In this document: in pieces, positions 23,154-34,261 of the stretch
Numbering within the stretch: position 1 is the first letter of the stretch
How the letters are laid out: each line of letters opens with the position of its first letter
From: Stromatinia cepivora
Taxonomy: Eukaryota > Ascomycota > Leotiomycetes > Helotiales > Sclerotiniaceae
Length of the DNA: 64,000 nt
Reading direction: 5' to 3'
Assembly (NCBI GenBank): GCA_014898415.1
Contig: RCTD01000010.1
Location: 930,001 to 994,000 of the forward strand
Translations under genes and position numbers: made by a program
Notes under the pieces: generated by a model
The model's input: only the letters and a program-made list of their open reading frames with translations
The model's database searches: none
What the model was told of the DNA's origin: nothing

Positions 23154-24295
23154 ATGTCGGAAAGCGAACAACGTGAAGGTACACCTCAAACACCACCTAT
23201 CTTATCCGAGAGTCCCAATCCAGTCACGCCACGACAATTTGACGATCAGCAAGAAGCTCAAAGAAGTTTTGTACTTATACCTGAACATCAACAAATCAAA
23301 GACTTCGAAATGTATTCCAATTCTCATCGGGATATTCATCCGTATACTCGTCCTCTGACCATCTCCGATTTGGAGTCTGTTTTGACCCTCGAGAATGCCG
23401 CTTTCACAGATCCAAATGAAAGGGCATCTAGAGAAAAGGTTGTCCATCTATATCTCAACTCCACTTCCTTTGAAATTTTTGACGTGGCTAACCTTCAAAC
23501 AGCTGAGATATAGACTTACCAGATGTGGTGAGCTATGCCTGGGTATCTTCTGCACTATGACGCCTGGCTCCGATCCCAAAATCGAGACTCTTGCCACAGG
23601 TCGTCCTGTTGAAACAAGTCGAAGAAATGGAGCGATTAGTGTTCTGATGGGTCATGTTATCGCAGCCAAGACACATGACTTGACAGCTTCGGATGCATCC
23701 ATGGGGGTTCCTGAAGGTTGGGAGGCTACCAAACCTCCACGTACAAATCTAGGCCATCAAGAGGATGGACGTACGATAGTCCTTCACTCCGTTGCGATTT
23801 TACCTGCATTTCAAGGACGAGGATTAGGAAAGATACTCATGGCTGCGTACATGCAGCAAATGAACGGTGCTGGAATCGCTGACAGGTTGGCTCTCATTGC
23901 ACATGATGTAAGTTTAGTTGCTCTCACTCAAGTAATGGTCTATAAAGATGAATTAATTACTCACTTTCATTTTAGCACAAAATAAATTTCTATAAGATGC
24001 TTGGCTTCATGGATAAAGGTAAGAGTGAAGCTCAATTTGGTGGTGGCGGCTGGAATGATATGGTAAGTCAAATATTCCTGAAAGCTTTGAATATACCCTG
24101 ACCTATGGTGAGATTTATGAACTTAAGACACCTGAAGCAAGAATAGCTTACGGTTAGAGAGAGATACCCTTTACAAATTGGTTCACACAGGTCTTCCATT
24201 GTTACTTGGAGAAAGGGGCACAGGAGTTTCAAATCTTAATGAAATGGCATATTTACGGGTATCTTGATTTAGGAACTGGTAATCGGATCTATTAA
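23154..24295 (+). CDS. GNAT-family N-acetyltransferase (AANAT/polyamine acetyltransferase type)
   Basis: Exons 23154-23438, 23503-23907, 23976-24062 and, less surely, 24191-24295 (882 nt, 293 aa). Introns are 64 nt (donor GTTGTC), 68 nt and 128 nt. The N-terminal 55 residues look disordered. The acetyltransferase fold starts at [20 protein letters not shown], includes [11 protein letters not shown], and carries the acetyl-CoA motif [17 protein letters not shown], then [13 protein letters not shown] and the C-terminal [10 protein letters not shown]. This order resembles fungal serotonin/polyamine N-acetyltransferases, which transfer acetyl from acetyl-CoA to amines; the substrate is an inference. 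The last exon is uncertain: reading through the third donor would stop at 24101 instead, and the spliced version overlaps the URA5 stop by 4 bp. Confidence 0.8.
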
Positions 24296-24990
24296 TCGCT
24301 GGCCTTGTACTTAGCCCTATATTCTTCCATGTTCTTGATGTTATCCTCCGACGCAATACCGTTGAGACCTCCAATGATATCGTCCAATGTCAAAATAGAC
24401 AGAACTGGAATACCATATTCTTTTCTGATTTCCCCAATTGCACTTGGCATTGGTGCGCTATCATCTCCGGTTGGGGAAGGCAGTTTCTCCATACGATCCA
24501 ATGCCACCAAGATACCAGCTACAATCCCACCCTCCTTGCGGATCTTGTCAATAGCCTCTCTCTTCGCAGTCCCGGCAGTCACAACATCATCCACAATCAA
24601 AACCCTCTTCCCCTTCAATGGAGCCCCCACGATATTTCCTCCCTCTCCATGATCCTTTGCTTCCTTTCTGTCAAATGAATAACACATGGTATTGTACTTT
24701 GGGTCCAAATCTGCCAACTTGTCCACCGTAGCTGTCGCCAGAGGAATACCCTTGTATGCGGGTCCAAACACAATATCGAAATCAAGTATCTTTGCGTCTT
24801 GTGCCTCAATAATAGCCTTCGCATATGCGGTAGAGATAGCGCGAAGAAGATCCGCGCGGTAGAAATCGCCGGCGTTGAAAAAGTAGGGGGAGATTCGTTT
24901 CGATTTTAATTCGAAGCTGCCGAATTTGAGAACCCCGCCATCGATTGCGGCTTTGAGGAATTCCGCTTTGTAGGGAGAAAGATTGGACAT
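24292..24990 (-). CDS. URA5: Orotate phosphoribosyltransferase
   Basis: A single exon, 232 aa, starting at [11 protein letters not shown]. The frame continues 35 codons upstream to 25095, but that part looks like leader and family members start here. The enzyme (EC 2.4.2.10) joins orotate and PRPP to make orotidine 5'-monophosphate in pyrimidine synthesis in the cytosol. Visible features: the orotate-site [25 protein letters not shown], the flexible loop region [14 protein letters not shown], and the PRPP-binding signature [14 protein letters not shown] (residues about 127-140). The length is typical. It is divergent to NOG1 and convergent with the GNAT gene. Confidence 0.97.
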   Translation of the reverse strand: MSNLSPYKAEFLKAAIDGGVLKFGSFELKSKRISPYFFNAGDFYRADLLRAISTAYAKAIIEAQDAKILDFDIVFGPAYKGIPLATATVDKLADLDPKYNTMCYSFDRKEAKDHGEGGNIVGAPLKGKRVLIVDDVVTAGTAKREAIDKIRKEGGIVAGILVALDRMEKLPSPTGDDSAPMPSAIGEIRKEYGIPVLSILTLDDIIGGLNGIASEDNIKNMEEYRAKYKASD

Positions 24991-25698
24991 GTTGTGTTGA
25001 CTTTGTATGAAGTGGAGTGTCCTTGTGTGAGTGGAACTCGAGTATTCTTGTAGTATTCTTGTAGTATTCTTGTATTGTCTTGGAATTCGTAACAATGCCT
25101 ATGTCATGGAGGGGAAATATTTTTTTTCGTCTCCCCTCATCGGATCGGATGCACCTAAAATATTATGGTGGGGAATGAACGACCCTGAAAAAATGGATAA
25201 TCACTGAAATGGTTTCTTTTGAGAGAATTTAATATTAAATCAATGCAACATTATATTCGCTTCTAAATTTCAGTACGGTCGGTGGATTGTTAGTATATAC
25301 CTCGCTTTAATTATGTGAATATTTAAGTATCACAGAGGATTGTTATTGAAGATACAGAATTAACCATTTCGAACCCTTCTCACATATAAAGATAGGTCAA
25401 CGCCGCAAAATCTCTTGAGCCACACCACATGAAGGTAAGGACCAGATCACATTATTTTGGTATGGTTGAAATGAAAGTAATAGTATTTGCATATGATTGA
25501 ACGAGTCTGGATAAACTCACACCCATTCAGTCTCCAAATGGGAATTTCTCGGCTAGCGATAAGATACACTAGTGCGTTTATTCTCTAAGGCACTAAGCAA
25601 AAAAAATTATCAAATTCTTATCGAAAGAACTTCAAACCGAATTCTTGAATATCCCCATCAACACCTCCATTACACTTCATTGATACCATTTGCCCATC
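24991..25698. other. Divergent promoter region, URA5 and NOG1
   Basis: 708 bp. A possible small spliced upstream ORF lies on the plus strand: ATGAAG at 25429-25434, a GTAAGG...CAG intron (25435-25530), then a frame to TAG at 25572, encoding MKSPNGNFSASDKIH. If transcription starts early enough it would precede NOG1. No other structure seen. Confidence 0.4.
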
Positions 25699-27818
25699 AT
25701 GAAGACCACATGGAAGGATATTCAACCAGTTCCAACCTCTCAAGAATTTCTTGATATTGTGTTGAGCAGAACACAACGTCGATTGCCTACACAAATTCGT
25801 TCAGGATTTGCCATTACCAGAATTAGAGGTACAGAATTCATTTGCCTCCTCCGCAACGATAGTTTTAACTAACATGTGTCAGGTTTCTATACCAGAAAGG
25901 TAAAATTCACAGCAGAGACTTTCTCTGAAAAGCTCTCCCTTATTTTGGACGGGTTCCCACGACTACAAGATATTCATCCATTCCACAAAGATCTCCTCAA
26001 TACTCTCTATGATGCCGACCATTTCCGAATTGCTCTAGGACAATTGTCAACCGCTAAACATCTCATTGAAATCGTATCTCGCGATTATGTCCGACTTCTC
26101 AAATACGGTCAATCCCTTTTCCAATGTAAACAACTTAAGCGTGCTGCATTGGGGCGAATGGCCACCATTTGCAGAAGACTGAAAGATCCTCTCTTGTATC
26201 TCGACCAAGTTCGTCAACATCTCGGTCGTCTTCCATCAATCGACCCAAATACGAGAACACTTTTGATCTGCGGTTATCCTAATGTTGGAAAGTCTAGTTT
26301 CTTGAAGAGTGTCACCAGGGCCGATGTAGATGTTCAGCCATATGCTTTCACTACTAAGAGTTTGTTCGTCGGACATTTCGACTACAAATACCTACGATTT
26401 CAAGCAATCGATACCCCGGGTATATTGGATCATCCTTTGGAAGAGATGAACACAATTGAAATGCAATCTATCACTGCCATTGCGCATTTGAGATCTGCCA
26501 TTCTTTACTTTATGGATTTGTCTGAACAGTGTGGCTACACGGTTCAAGCACAAATGCAACTTTTCCAAAGTATCAAACCTCTTTTCGCCAACAAACTCGT
26601 TTTCATTGTCATCAACAAAATTGATGTTACACGCCCTGAAGACTTGGATCCCGAGACTCAGGCTCAACTCCAGGCACTCCTCAAGCCTGGTGATGTTGAG
26701 TTATTACAACTCTCATGCACAACTGCTGAGGGAGTTCAGGAGGTAAAGAACGCTGCATGCGAGCGTTTGATCGCTGATCGTGTTGCTCAAAAGCTCAAGG
26801 CTGGTACAAACAGCAGTGGTGCTGTTGGTGGAAGATTGGGCGATGTTCTTGCAAGAATCCACGTTGCAAGACCTATGGATGGTATTGTTAGAGAATCTTT
26901 TATCCCAGAGGCTGCTTTGGCCAAGAAGAAATACGACAAAAACGATCCAGACCGCATCAAGCTTGCTCGTGATATTGAGGAAGAGAATGGCGGAGCTGGA
27001 GTTTACAACGTCGACCTGAAGGATAAATATATGCTCGAGAACGACGAATGGAAGCACGACAAGATTCCCGAAATCTTCGACGGAAAGAACGTTTACGATT
27101 TTGTAGACCCCGATATCGAGGCCAAATTAGCCGCCTTGGAGGCGGAAGAGGAGAAGCTCGAGGCAGAAGGATACTACGATTCCGATGACGACCTTGAGGA
27201 TGCCGAGGACGCCGAGATCCGTATGAAGGCCAATCTCATCCGCGAGAAGCGCGAACTCATCAAGAATGAAGCCAAGATGAAGAAATCCCTCAAGAACCGT
27301 GCCCTCATTCCCCGCTCCGCCACTCGTAAGAAGCTCTCCGAAATGGAAGACCACCTCGACTCTCTCGGTCACGACACTACTTCTATTGTCGCCCGTGCAC
27401 GCTCGCAATCTAGAGGCCGCAGTCAAGTACGCAGCCGCGCACAAACTGAAGATGCTATGGATATTGATGATCCTGATTATGAGGCCAAGATGCGCGCCAA
27501 GAGCAGAGCAAGAAGCCAGACCAATAGAAGAGATGATGGTGTTGCAGGAAACGAGGAATCCAGGACAAAGGCTGAGCGTGCTCAGAAACTTGGCCAGAGA
27601 AAGATGAATCGTATGGCAAGACAAGGTGAAGCTGATAGGCATGTTGCTGGTGTCAGACCAAAGCATTTGGTATGTTTATTCCCCTCTCATCCCCTAATCA
27701 CTTTTATATTTCTTACCGTGTCTCAAAACTCCCTCAAACTTTATATTAAGTACCCTTCTAACACATGTGTGAATAGTTCTCCGGCAAACGCAGCATCGGC
27801 AAAACAAACAGTCGTTAA
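25699..27818 (+). CDS. NOG1: Nucleolar GTP-binding protein 1
   Basis: Exons 25699-25828, 25883-27669 and 27777-27818 (1,959 nt, 652 aa); introns of 54 nt (branch-like CTAAC) and 107 nt. Nog1 is a GTPase needed for maturation of the 60S ribosomal subunit. The start [21 protein letters not shown] and the end [16 protein letters not shown] fit the family. GTPase motifs: G1 GYPNVGKSS (residues about 173-181), a Thr-rich switch ([15 protein letters not shown]), G3 DTPG (about 218) and NKIDV (about 288). The C-terminal part is charged, with acidic stretches (about 425-455) and Arg/Ser-rich segments ([13 protein letters not shown]). If the last intron were not spliced, the frame would run on to 28050 with non-conserved sequence, so splicing is preferred. 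Confidence 0.95.
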
Positions 27819-28951
27819 AATACCCACTGACATTCAAGGCACAATTCTATTTCAAGGTTACTATAATGGAATTATGCATGGCGTTTTGGAGATTTTGGGG
27901 AGGGTTCTCTTTAGTCATTCACGGCATAATGTATTCAGATGCAGTATCAGGTGTTGCATTGCGTACCAAAAGCAAAAGGAGACAATGATGCATATAGATG
28001 AATATGAAATTTTTTACAACCTAAACAAGATAATTTCCAAGCGTCCGTAATATTTTCAGTGCTAAAGTGTGAATAAAGGGAACATCAAGCATTGGTTGTA
28101 GGTATCAAGAGATCTTGCCTCAATATCGTATCGTGGGATGCGATCCCCCCTTAATGAAATACACTCTCGGAGCATTCGGAGATTCACCCGTCACCGCGCA
28201 TCCCCAATCTTTCTAAACTAAGCGATGATTACAAATAAACCAGATCCCATCATCCTATCATCTATCCTACTCTATTCTTCCTTTAAAGTTTCAACCAACC
28301 ATGCCAAAGAAGTATGTATGTACTTCATCGCATTCATGACCACGGACCAATGCATTGCTCCGCGTCTACCCCTCCTATACTGTGTTATGTCCCCCCTCCC
28401 CCTTTTCCACCTGTAAGATCCCTACCTCGTATGCGAAAATATCCGAAGAAAGAAACTTTTCTTTCAGACCCGGAAAATTTTTTGATTCTGCTTCTTGCCT
28501 GCAGAGTGGAAGTGGAGTGGAGATATTAATGGAGATGGAGATGACTCTCGAACGACTCCACTACCATCTAATCTACATTCTACATTCTACATTCCAAATT
28601 TCAAGTGCCGAGTTCATGGTTTATGTTTCATGTTTTGTTAGCCGAGAATTTGATGGGTTTGGGTTAGAGATGGGATTTACTATTTGCTAATTTACTGTTT
28701 GGTATTTACTAGTTGATATGATATAACATGTAGCATTTTTGATACGTGTGTTATTGAATTGTGCTAGTACTAGTGGGATTAGTGCTTAAATATCTTTTGT
28801 AATCAATCTTATAGCTAGGGATCATATAGGGATCGTATAAATAGTGGGCAGATATATATGATATGATATGATATACATGCATATTAAGAAATTTCTCATA
28901 CGAGGTAAAATTATATGGAATCCATTTACAAAGCAACAGGTAGACAAACTA
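27819..28951. other. Intergenic region downstream of NOG1
   Basis: No gene supported. Small repeats only: CTACATT x3 near 28571-28592 and ATATG-type units near 28856-28875. Open frames of about 60-110 codons between 28225 and 28690 overlap each other in several frames and show no domain. Confidence 0.6.
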
Positions 28952-29375
28952 CTCAGGTGGGGTATAAAAGAAGCATACGCCAAATTAGAATCATTATTTT
29001 TCTTTTAAAACTCAATAAAATTTATTGAAAATTTGTATCATTATAATTAGAATAATGATATATCTATTGTTCGAGTTTTATATCATTCAGATCAATATTG
29101 AAAGAATTATAGCTATTTAATTTTGTAGATTTCAGAAGTTTTTTTTTATTTATATTCAAAGCATAATTAATTTATCAATATTCGATATTTTATATTAATA
29201 ATTTCTCAGATAATAAAATAAATGTTTCTTTATTTATTAATAAGTTGAAATTCTATAAAATCTTATAAATTTGTTTAAATATCATTTAATAGAATTAAAA
29301 AGTTGAAGAAAATCACTAATTTTCTGAAGGTAAATTCGCTTATTTTGCGTACGCCTCTTTTGTGCCCTGCCTGAG
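28952..29375. mobile_element. TA-flanked MITE (Tc1/mariner-pogo type)
   Basis: A 424-bp AT-rich insertion with terminal inverted repeats of about 37 bp. The left end reads CTCAGGTGGGGTATAAAAGA; the right end, read inward on the minus strand, is CTCAGGCAGGGCACAAAAGA, and both continue into a (A/G)GC(A/G)TACGC motif. Six of the seven mismatches in the first 29 bp are transitions. TA dinucleotides lie directly outside both ends (28950-28951, 29376-29377), the target duplication of Tc1/mariner-pogo transposons. The interior has no coding capacity, so this is a non-autonomous element. Confidence 0.85.
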
Positions 29376-32300
29376 TACAAGCTATGGAATCTCTAAAAAG
29401 ATCCAGAGCAAAAGTTAATTAGAATCCGATGTCTCTTCGTTCATTAAACTATTAGGTATATCTAGGTTTGAGATCTTTATTTCATGTGCCGAGTTTCAGC
29501 AAATAAAGGTTGAAGAGAGTGGATAGTCGACTTGATGGCTGATATAATGGCGGCTGGTTAATTATCCCAATCTGCTAGAGATAATCATTTAATTCATTCT
29601 GGTGTCCAGACTGGCCGTCGATATCGGTGACATGTTGCGCTCCACCGGTAGCCGTGGCAATGAATAATGTTAGAATATTAGGATGGGTGCTTGAAACGCA
29701 CTCGTTTCGTATATCTTGTGAATCGTCAATGATGCCTTGCGTGTGAAAGACAAAAAACATTGTAGTTGAATGAGATATGCATGTAAGTTCCATATCCAAC
29801 AGCTTGATGTAGACATTATAGAGAAGTGCGTCTATAGCCCGAGTGTTCCATATATACATACGGCCAATTTAGAATATATCCTCGTCGAAGATAGTACTTA
29901 GCGTGAATGTGAGCTGTGGGAAAGAGCTCTCTTGTTTATTATTCTTATTTACTAACGTATATGATATTGTAATGGGTGATAGGGAACATGGTCTCTAAAT
30001 TTACCGGTAGCGAGTCGAATTACTCGGACCCTGTATCAATTCTTCCTAGGTCCCTACCTGTGGTGGCATGGAGAAGATGGCAGCTCCGCTTGAGAAAGAA
30101 GGGCAAAGAAGTCAAATCGTTGACAAGAGAATGGTTGATAGTGTACTAACATCCAGAGCATGATGCATACTATATCCGAGTTTTGTTTGTCTGGGAGTCA
30201 GTTGGGATTCATGGAATGATAATAATCGGACTTCCCCACGCACTGTCAAACATGTATCATCGAAGATCTTAAATAGCTCAAAGCTTTCACCTCGGAGAAC
30301 TTGAATGATCATAACGGTTTTGTATCATACATACACTCTGGTCTACTCAATGCCATGTAGCTGATCATGTAATCATACACTCTTTAACGAGTGATAATCT
30401 CCTTAGAAGAATTGCGTTTCATTTAACCCGGGTCTTCTATATCATTTTTAGTAATAATTAAGATAACCCCAATAGATCCGGATGATTCGTATAATGCGTT
30501 TTATGTGGTTATTGATACTTTTGTGATATATTTCTACAAAATCTGTAACATAATCCTTAAACAGAAGAGAATTTGCTATACATGCATTTTCGTGGCAATG
30601 AGTCAAGGGTGGTTCATCCAGGAACAAAAGCTCCATACGCTCGGGAGCTCACAGACATCAAACTTAAGATTAAATGCCAAAGTCCACAACCGCTTAGCAT
30701 TTAAAGCAGCTCTATTAGCTCAAACCTCATGCATGCCTAGACTCCCGTCGTCCTCCGCGTCCGCCAGAAAAGTCCGACGGTAGTATCGAGAAAACCAGAG
30801 CATGGGAAAGCTAGCTGGTGATGGATGTTTTTTTTTTTAGCTTTTTTTCCAACACCACGGGCCCTGCTATCACAACTGAGCATCAGAAGCTTATAAATCT
30901 TGGGCTTGTAAGATATTCGTTGTTGCAGCCTCTATATGCACTATCTTGTGATTGAATGAGTAGCGAACATCCGAGCGCATATCATTGTCGTATGATATGG
31001 TGGGGGTAAAGGTAATTTGTATTTTCAAAGCGGGTCAGATTCCGATCATTGGGTTGTTCTATATATTCCCCGGGTGATGCTCAGTTGTGTCATCAATGAA
31101 CCATAAAACTTCAAGTATGGTAATTCCCCAGGTCGACCATTCTAGAATTGGGTAGGTAGATTTATGATTTCCGTTCACCACCATCCAGTAAGCTTACAAT
31201 ACGTTTTCTCCAGTATAGGTTTTATAAAGCAAGAAGCATGATATGATTTCCTTTGTGGTTCGATGCGATATCAACATTGCTTGACGTATTTGAGGGGTGT
31301 CGTTCCAATGAACCGGTTCGACTGTCTGGCTCCACTAGTATACCTAATGTATGTCGTAGCCCGGCTACCCACAGGATAAATGATTAGCTGAAGATCTTTG
31401 CTGTAGCCGAAGAATCAGCGGCCCGAGCCAGTTTACTTCTTGGTATTACCAGTGTCATGTCTAATACAACATACAATAGTTTTAAACATGCAGTCAGCAG
31501 AACATTCCATACATGTACTAGATTAACTGTAGGTCATAGCCTTAGATGAAATAACAAGGGGCTACTGCTGTAAGTGACATCCACTAATGGTCATTGTATA
31601 CCTCATTCTTGTTTTCAAGCCACACTCTCAACAAGGCTTCACAACTTGGGTACAAAAGCGTAGTCTTCGCCGTTGCTAACAGGAACTCGACTTTCGCTGG
31701 GATAATGGAGGGACACAGCAGAGAGCACACTAAATGCCCGTTCACGGTTCACCCGTCACCTGGCCGTCCTCGTCACCATGGCAAGACCGCCCAGAACCAT
31801 GTAGGAACGGCCAAGTGCCGAGTCAGACAATTATCCTCCCGACCATTGGCCAGTAGTAGCACACAAAACGTATTGCGGTGCTTGCAAAGGTGGCGTGCTA
31901 CTCGATGCAAATTTGAAGCCTTCACTGCCCCGCTTCTACTTGATTGGTGAGCTCGGGGAAGTCGTAGAGCACCCGCGCTGGCTTTTCATATTTTCAGTTC
32001 TATCAACATGGGGCAGAAAGAAATTTACTAGTTCCCAAACCTTGTAAAAAAACCTTGCATGAGTAAAAGAACCAACCGACGACCTTATTGTTGAAGACCC
32101 ATAAATAAATCAACAAATTCGATAGGCTCGCGATTTTTTTTCTAGCTCCTCAATCAGTCTGAAGGAAGTTTGCCGCAGGAAACGCTTTCTATAGCCCTTG
32201 TCTATTGTTCTGAAATGCCTTTTTTGTTCTTGATATATGTGACGCACACCATGGATCTACTACTATTCGTGGAAGAATGGATGGAGGTCGTTTGGAGCCT

Positions 32301-32596
32301 CCGGACATGGAAACAACCGCTTGTGCCCGCACCACACAAGGTTTGAAAGAGGTAACGAATAGTAGATAGACATGCATGGATGTTTCTACTGGAAGAATAT
32401 ACAGCATGAGGCATTCTGGTAGACCAAATAAAGGATCGTGTAATTCGCTAATTTGCTCGAAAGCCTAATCTAAATATCGAACTTCGATACACATATACTA
32501 CGCAATTTTAAGCCCATCGGCTTATCCAGAGCAGACTTTTTAATCTAAAGCAACAAAAGTACGAACTTGATTACCAGAACTCAAAGAAGAACCAAA
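29376..32596. other. Gene-poor intergenic stretch
   Basis: 3.2 kb without a supported gene. Open frames at 29575-29859 (-), 30112-30312 (-), 30505-30783 (+) and 31594-31950 (+) lack recognisable domains. Given that the next gene is invisible without splicing, another intron-rich gene here cannot be excluded, but I could not assemble one. Confidence 0.5.
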
Positions 32597-34261
32597 ATGG
32601 CGAGGTAGGCTCTCTATGCACTGTATGCCCCAGAACAATTAATCGCTAAAGGGGAAACTCTCTACTCAGCCATCCGGAGTCTCAAACAGTCGAAGTGGAT
32701 AACGCCTATTTCGAAACAGTCACATACTACAACCGGCACTTCCAGCAGTATGCCATAACGAATTTATCTTACTTCCAGCCTGTCGACGAGGTAACAGGAC
32801 CAGCTGGCACATAGTACCCTGAAGAGATTTAACTAAAACATCTACGCAGGACGAGCAGGAAAGGCTGCGTGTTTGGCATGCAGTCTTGAATAGAGTATTT
32901 GACAATCGTCTGCTCTTTCCGGCTTTGGGCAGACCTAGAAGAATTTTGGACTGTGGCTACGGAACAGCCAGCTGGGCTATCGACGTTGCTACACAAAATC
33001 CTGGATGCGAGGTTTCCCACCCTAATCTTTTGTTTTCCAGCACCATACCACGGTGGCATTATGTTCCATGAAGCCGAACTGAAGTGGAGGAGGATCCAAA
33101 TTCGTCCAGTGTATTGGTTTGGGCAGATGATGAGCATCTCTACATATATGAAATCATTGGGGTGGTTGGGTGCTGATGTTTGTGCAGGTTATAGCGATCG
33201 ATATCTACCCATACCAGCCAGAAACCGTACCCGAAAACTTGTATTTGCAAGTGGACGATCTCAACAATCGGTTCGTACTCGAAAGATAAAAGGTGGAATA
33301 GGTCTTGACATCATCGAATAGATTCACTTTTCAAGCCCATAACTTTGATCTCGTCCATAGTCGATTGATGACAGGCGCTATACATGCAAACAGATGGGCT
33401 GGCTACCTTCGTGATATGCTTCGTGTGCTTCGGCCTGGAGGGTGGACTCAGTTGGTGGAACTGTATCACAACGTCCAGTCAGACAATGGGAGTCTCACGG
33501 ACGGTGAGTTTCTCCACAGGTGTTATTCGAAAAGGTTGAATCTAATCGAAGCAAACAATAAGCCCACGCACTTAGGCAATGGAGCACTAGATACATCGAG
33601 AGTTTAAATGGTGTGAAGGATCTTCGTGTTCCACCCCGGCTCCCAGATATGATGAGAGCGGCAGGTTTTGTCGACATTGAACATAGGATGATTCCCCTTC
33701 ACACTTGTGGCGTAAGCTTTTAATTCCAATTACTTCAAAAATCCAGGCACCGTGGGAAAGTTTCCAAGTAATGCTGTCTCATCTCCACTTGAGAATGAAG
33801 ACTTTTTTTCATGTATATATTTCTTGAAACTTATATGGTAATGGTGAAAAACTAACTAAAAGAAATTTACAGTGGTCAAGCGGTCAGTAAAAAAGAATTG
33901 GACAGAGAAGTACGCTAGTAACAATTACAGCAGAGCCCAGGGAGTACGAGATTGGCACTGCCAACAGAGAAAACGTGCAACAGTTTTTAAGTTCCATTGC
34001 ACTGTATCCATTCGCGGAAATGCTAGAGTAATTATCTCTACTCCATCCACTACCGCTGTCAGATCTGACGAATGTTAGAATGCCAATTCAAGACGTCCAA
34101 CTCCTTGTAGCACAAGCTCGAGTAGAGGCTGATGACCCATTGCTGAAGGTGAAAGCGAAGTCCAGACGTTCTGGGAGGTAGTTGTTGCTAACCTTTTGCT
34201 TTCGTAGGCATACTTTCCATTGTATGTGTGCATCGGAAGGAAACCGCACTTGCGTCGATAG
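32597..34261 (+). CDS. LaeA-like class I SAM-dependent methyltransferase, ten exons
   Basis: Exons joined by hand: 32597-32604, 32670-32790, 32850-33011, 33188-33270, 33322-33534, 33576-33711, 33873-33882, 33931-34027, 34079-34148 and 34208-34261 (954 nt, 317 aa, frame kept throughout). The protein has motif I RILDCGYGTASWAIDVA (residues about 74-90; the family usually has D-x-G-T-G-T-G), an acidic loop VIAIDIYPYQPETVPENLYL, then FDLVHSRLMTGAIHANRWAG, RVLRPGGWTQLVELY and a C-terminus AYFPLYVCIGRKP. These are hallmarks of the fungal LaeA/TAM-like methyltransferases, often linked to secondary metabolism; substrate unknown. The exon 5/6 join (33534/33576) is the least sure. Exons 1 and 7 are only 8 and 10 nt. 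It has no obvious biosynthetic neighbours. Confidence 0.82.

Noticed and set aside
23305..23447. Minus-strand open frame opposite the GNAT gene
   Set aside because: Shadow of the plus-strand coding exon; no domain.
29575..29859. 94-codon minus-strand open frame after the MITE
   Set aside because: No domain, no plausible extension by splicing found.
31594..31950. 118-codon plus-strand open frame
   Set aside because: Composition resembles translated non-coding DNA and no motif is visible on either strand; a gene relic is possible but not supportable.
33012..33187. Possible intronic C/D-box snoRNA in methyltransferase intron 3 (ATGATGA at about 33126, CTGA at about 33173)
   Set aside because: No convincing terminal stem and no rRNA-complementary guide identified by eye; the motifs are short enough to occur by chance.
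32597..34261. Reading the methyltransferase region as a pseudogene
   Set aside because: All apparent stops fall in segments that have GT...AG ends, and removing them restores a continuous 317-residue family protein.
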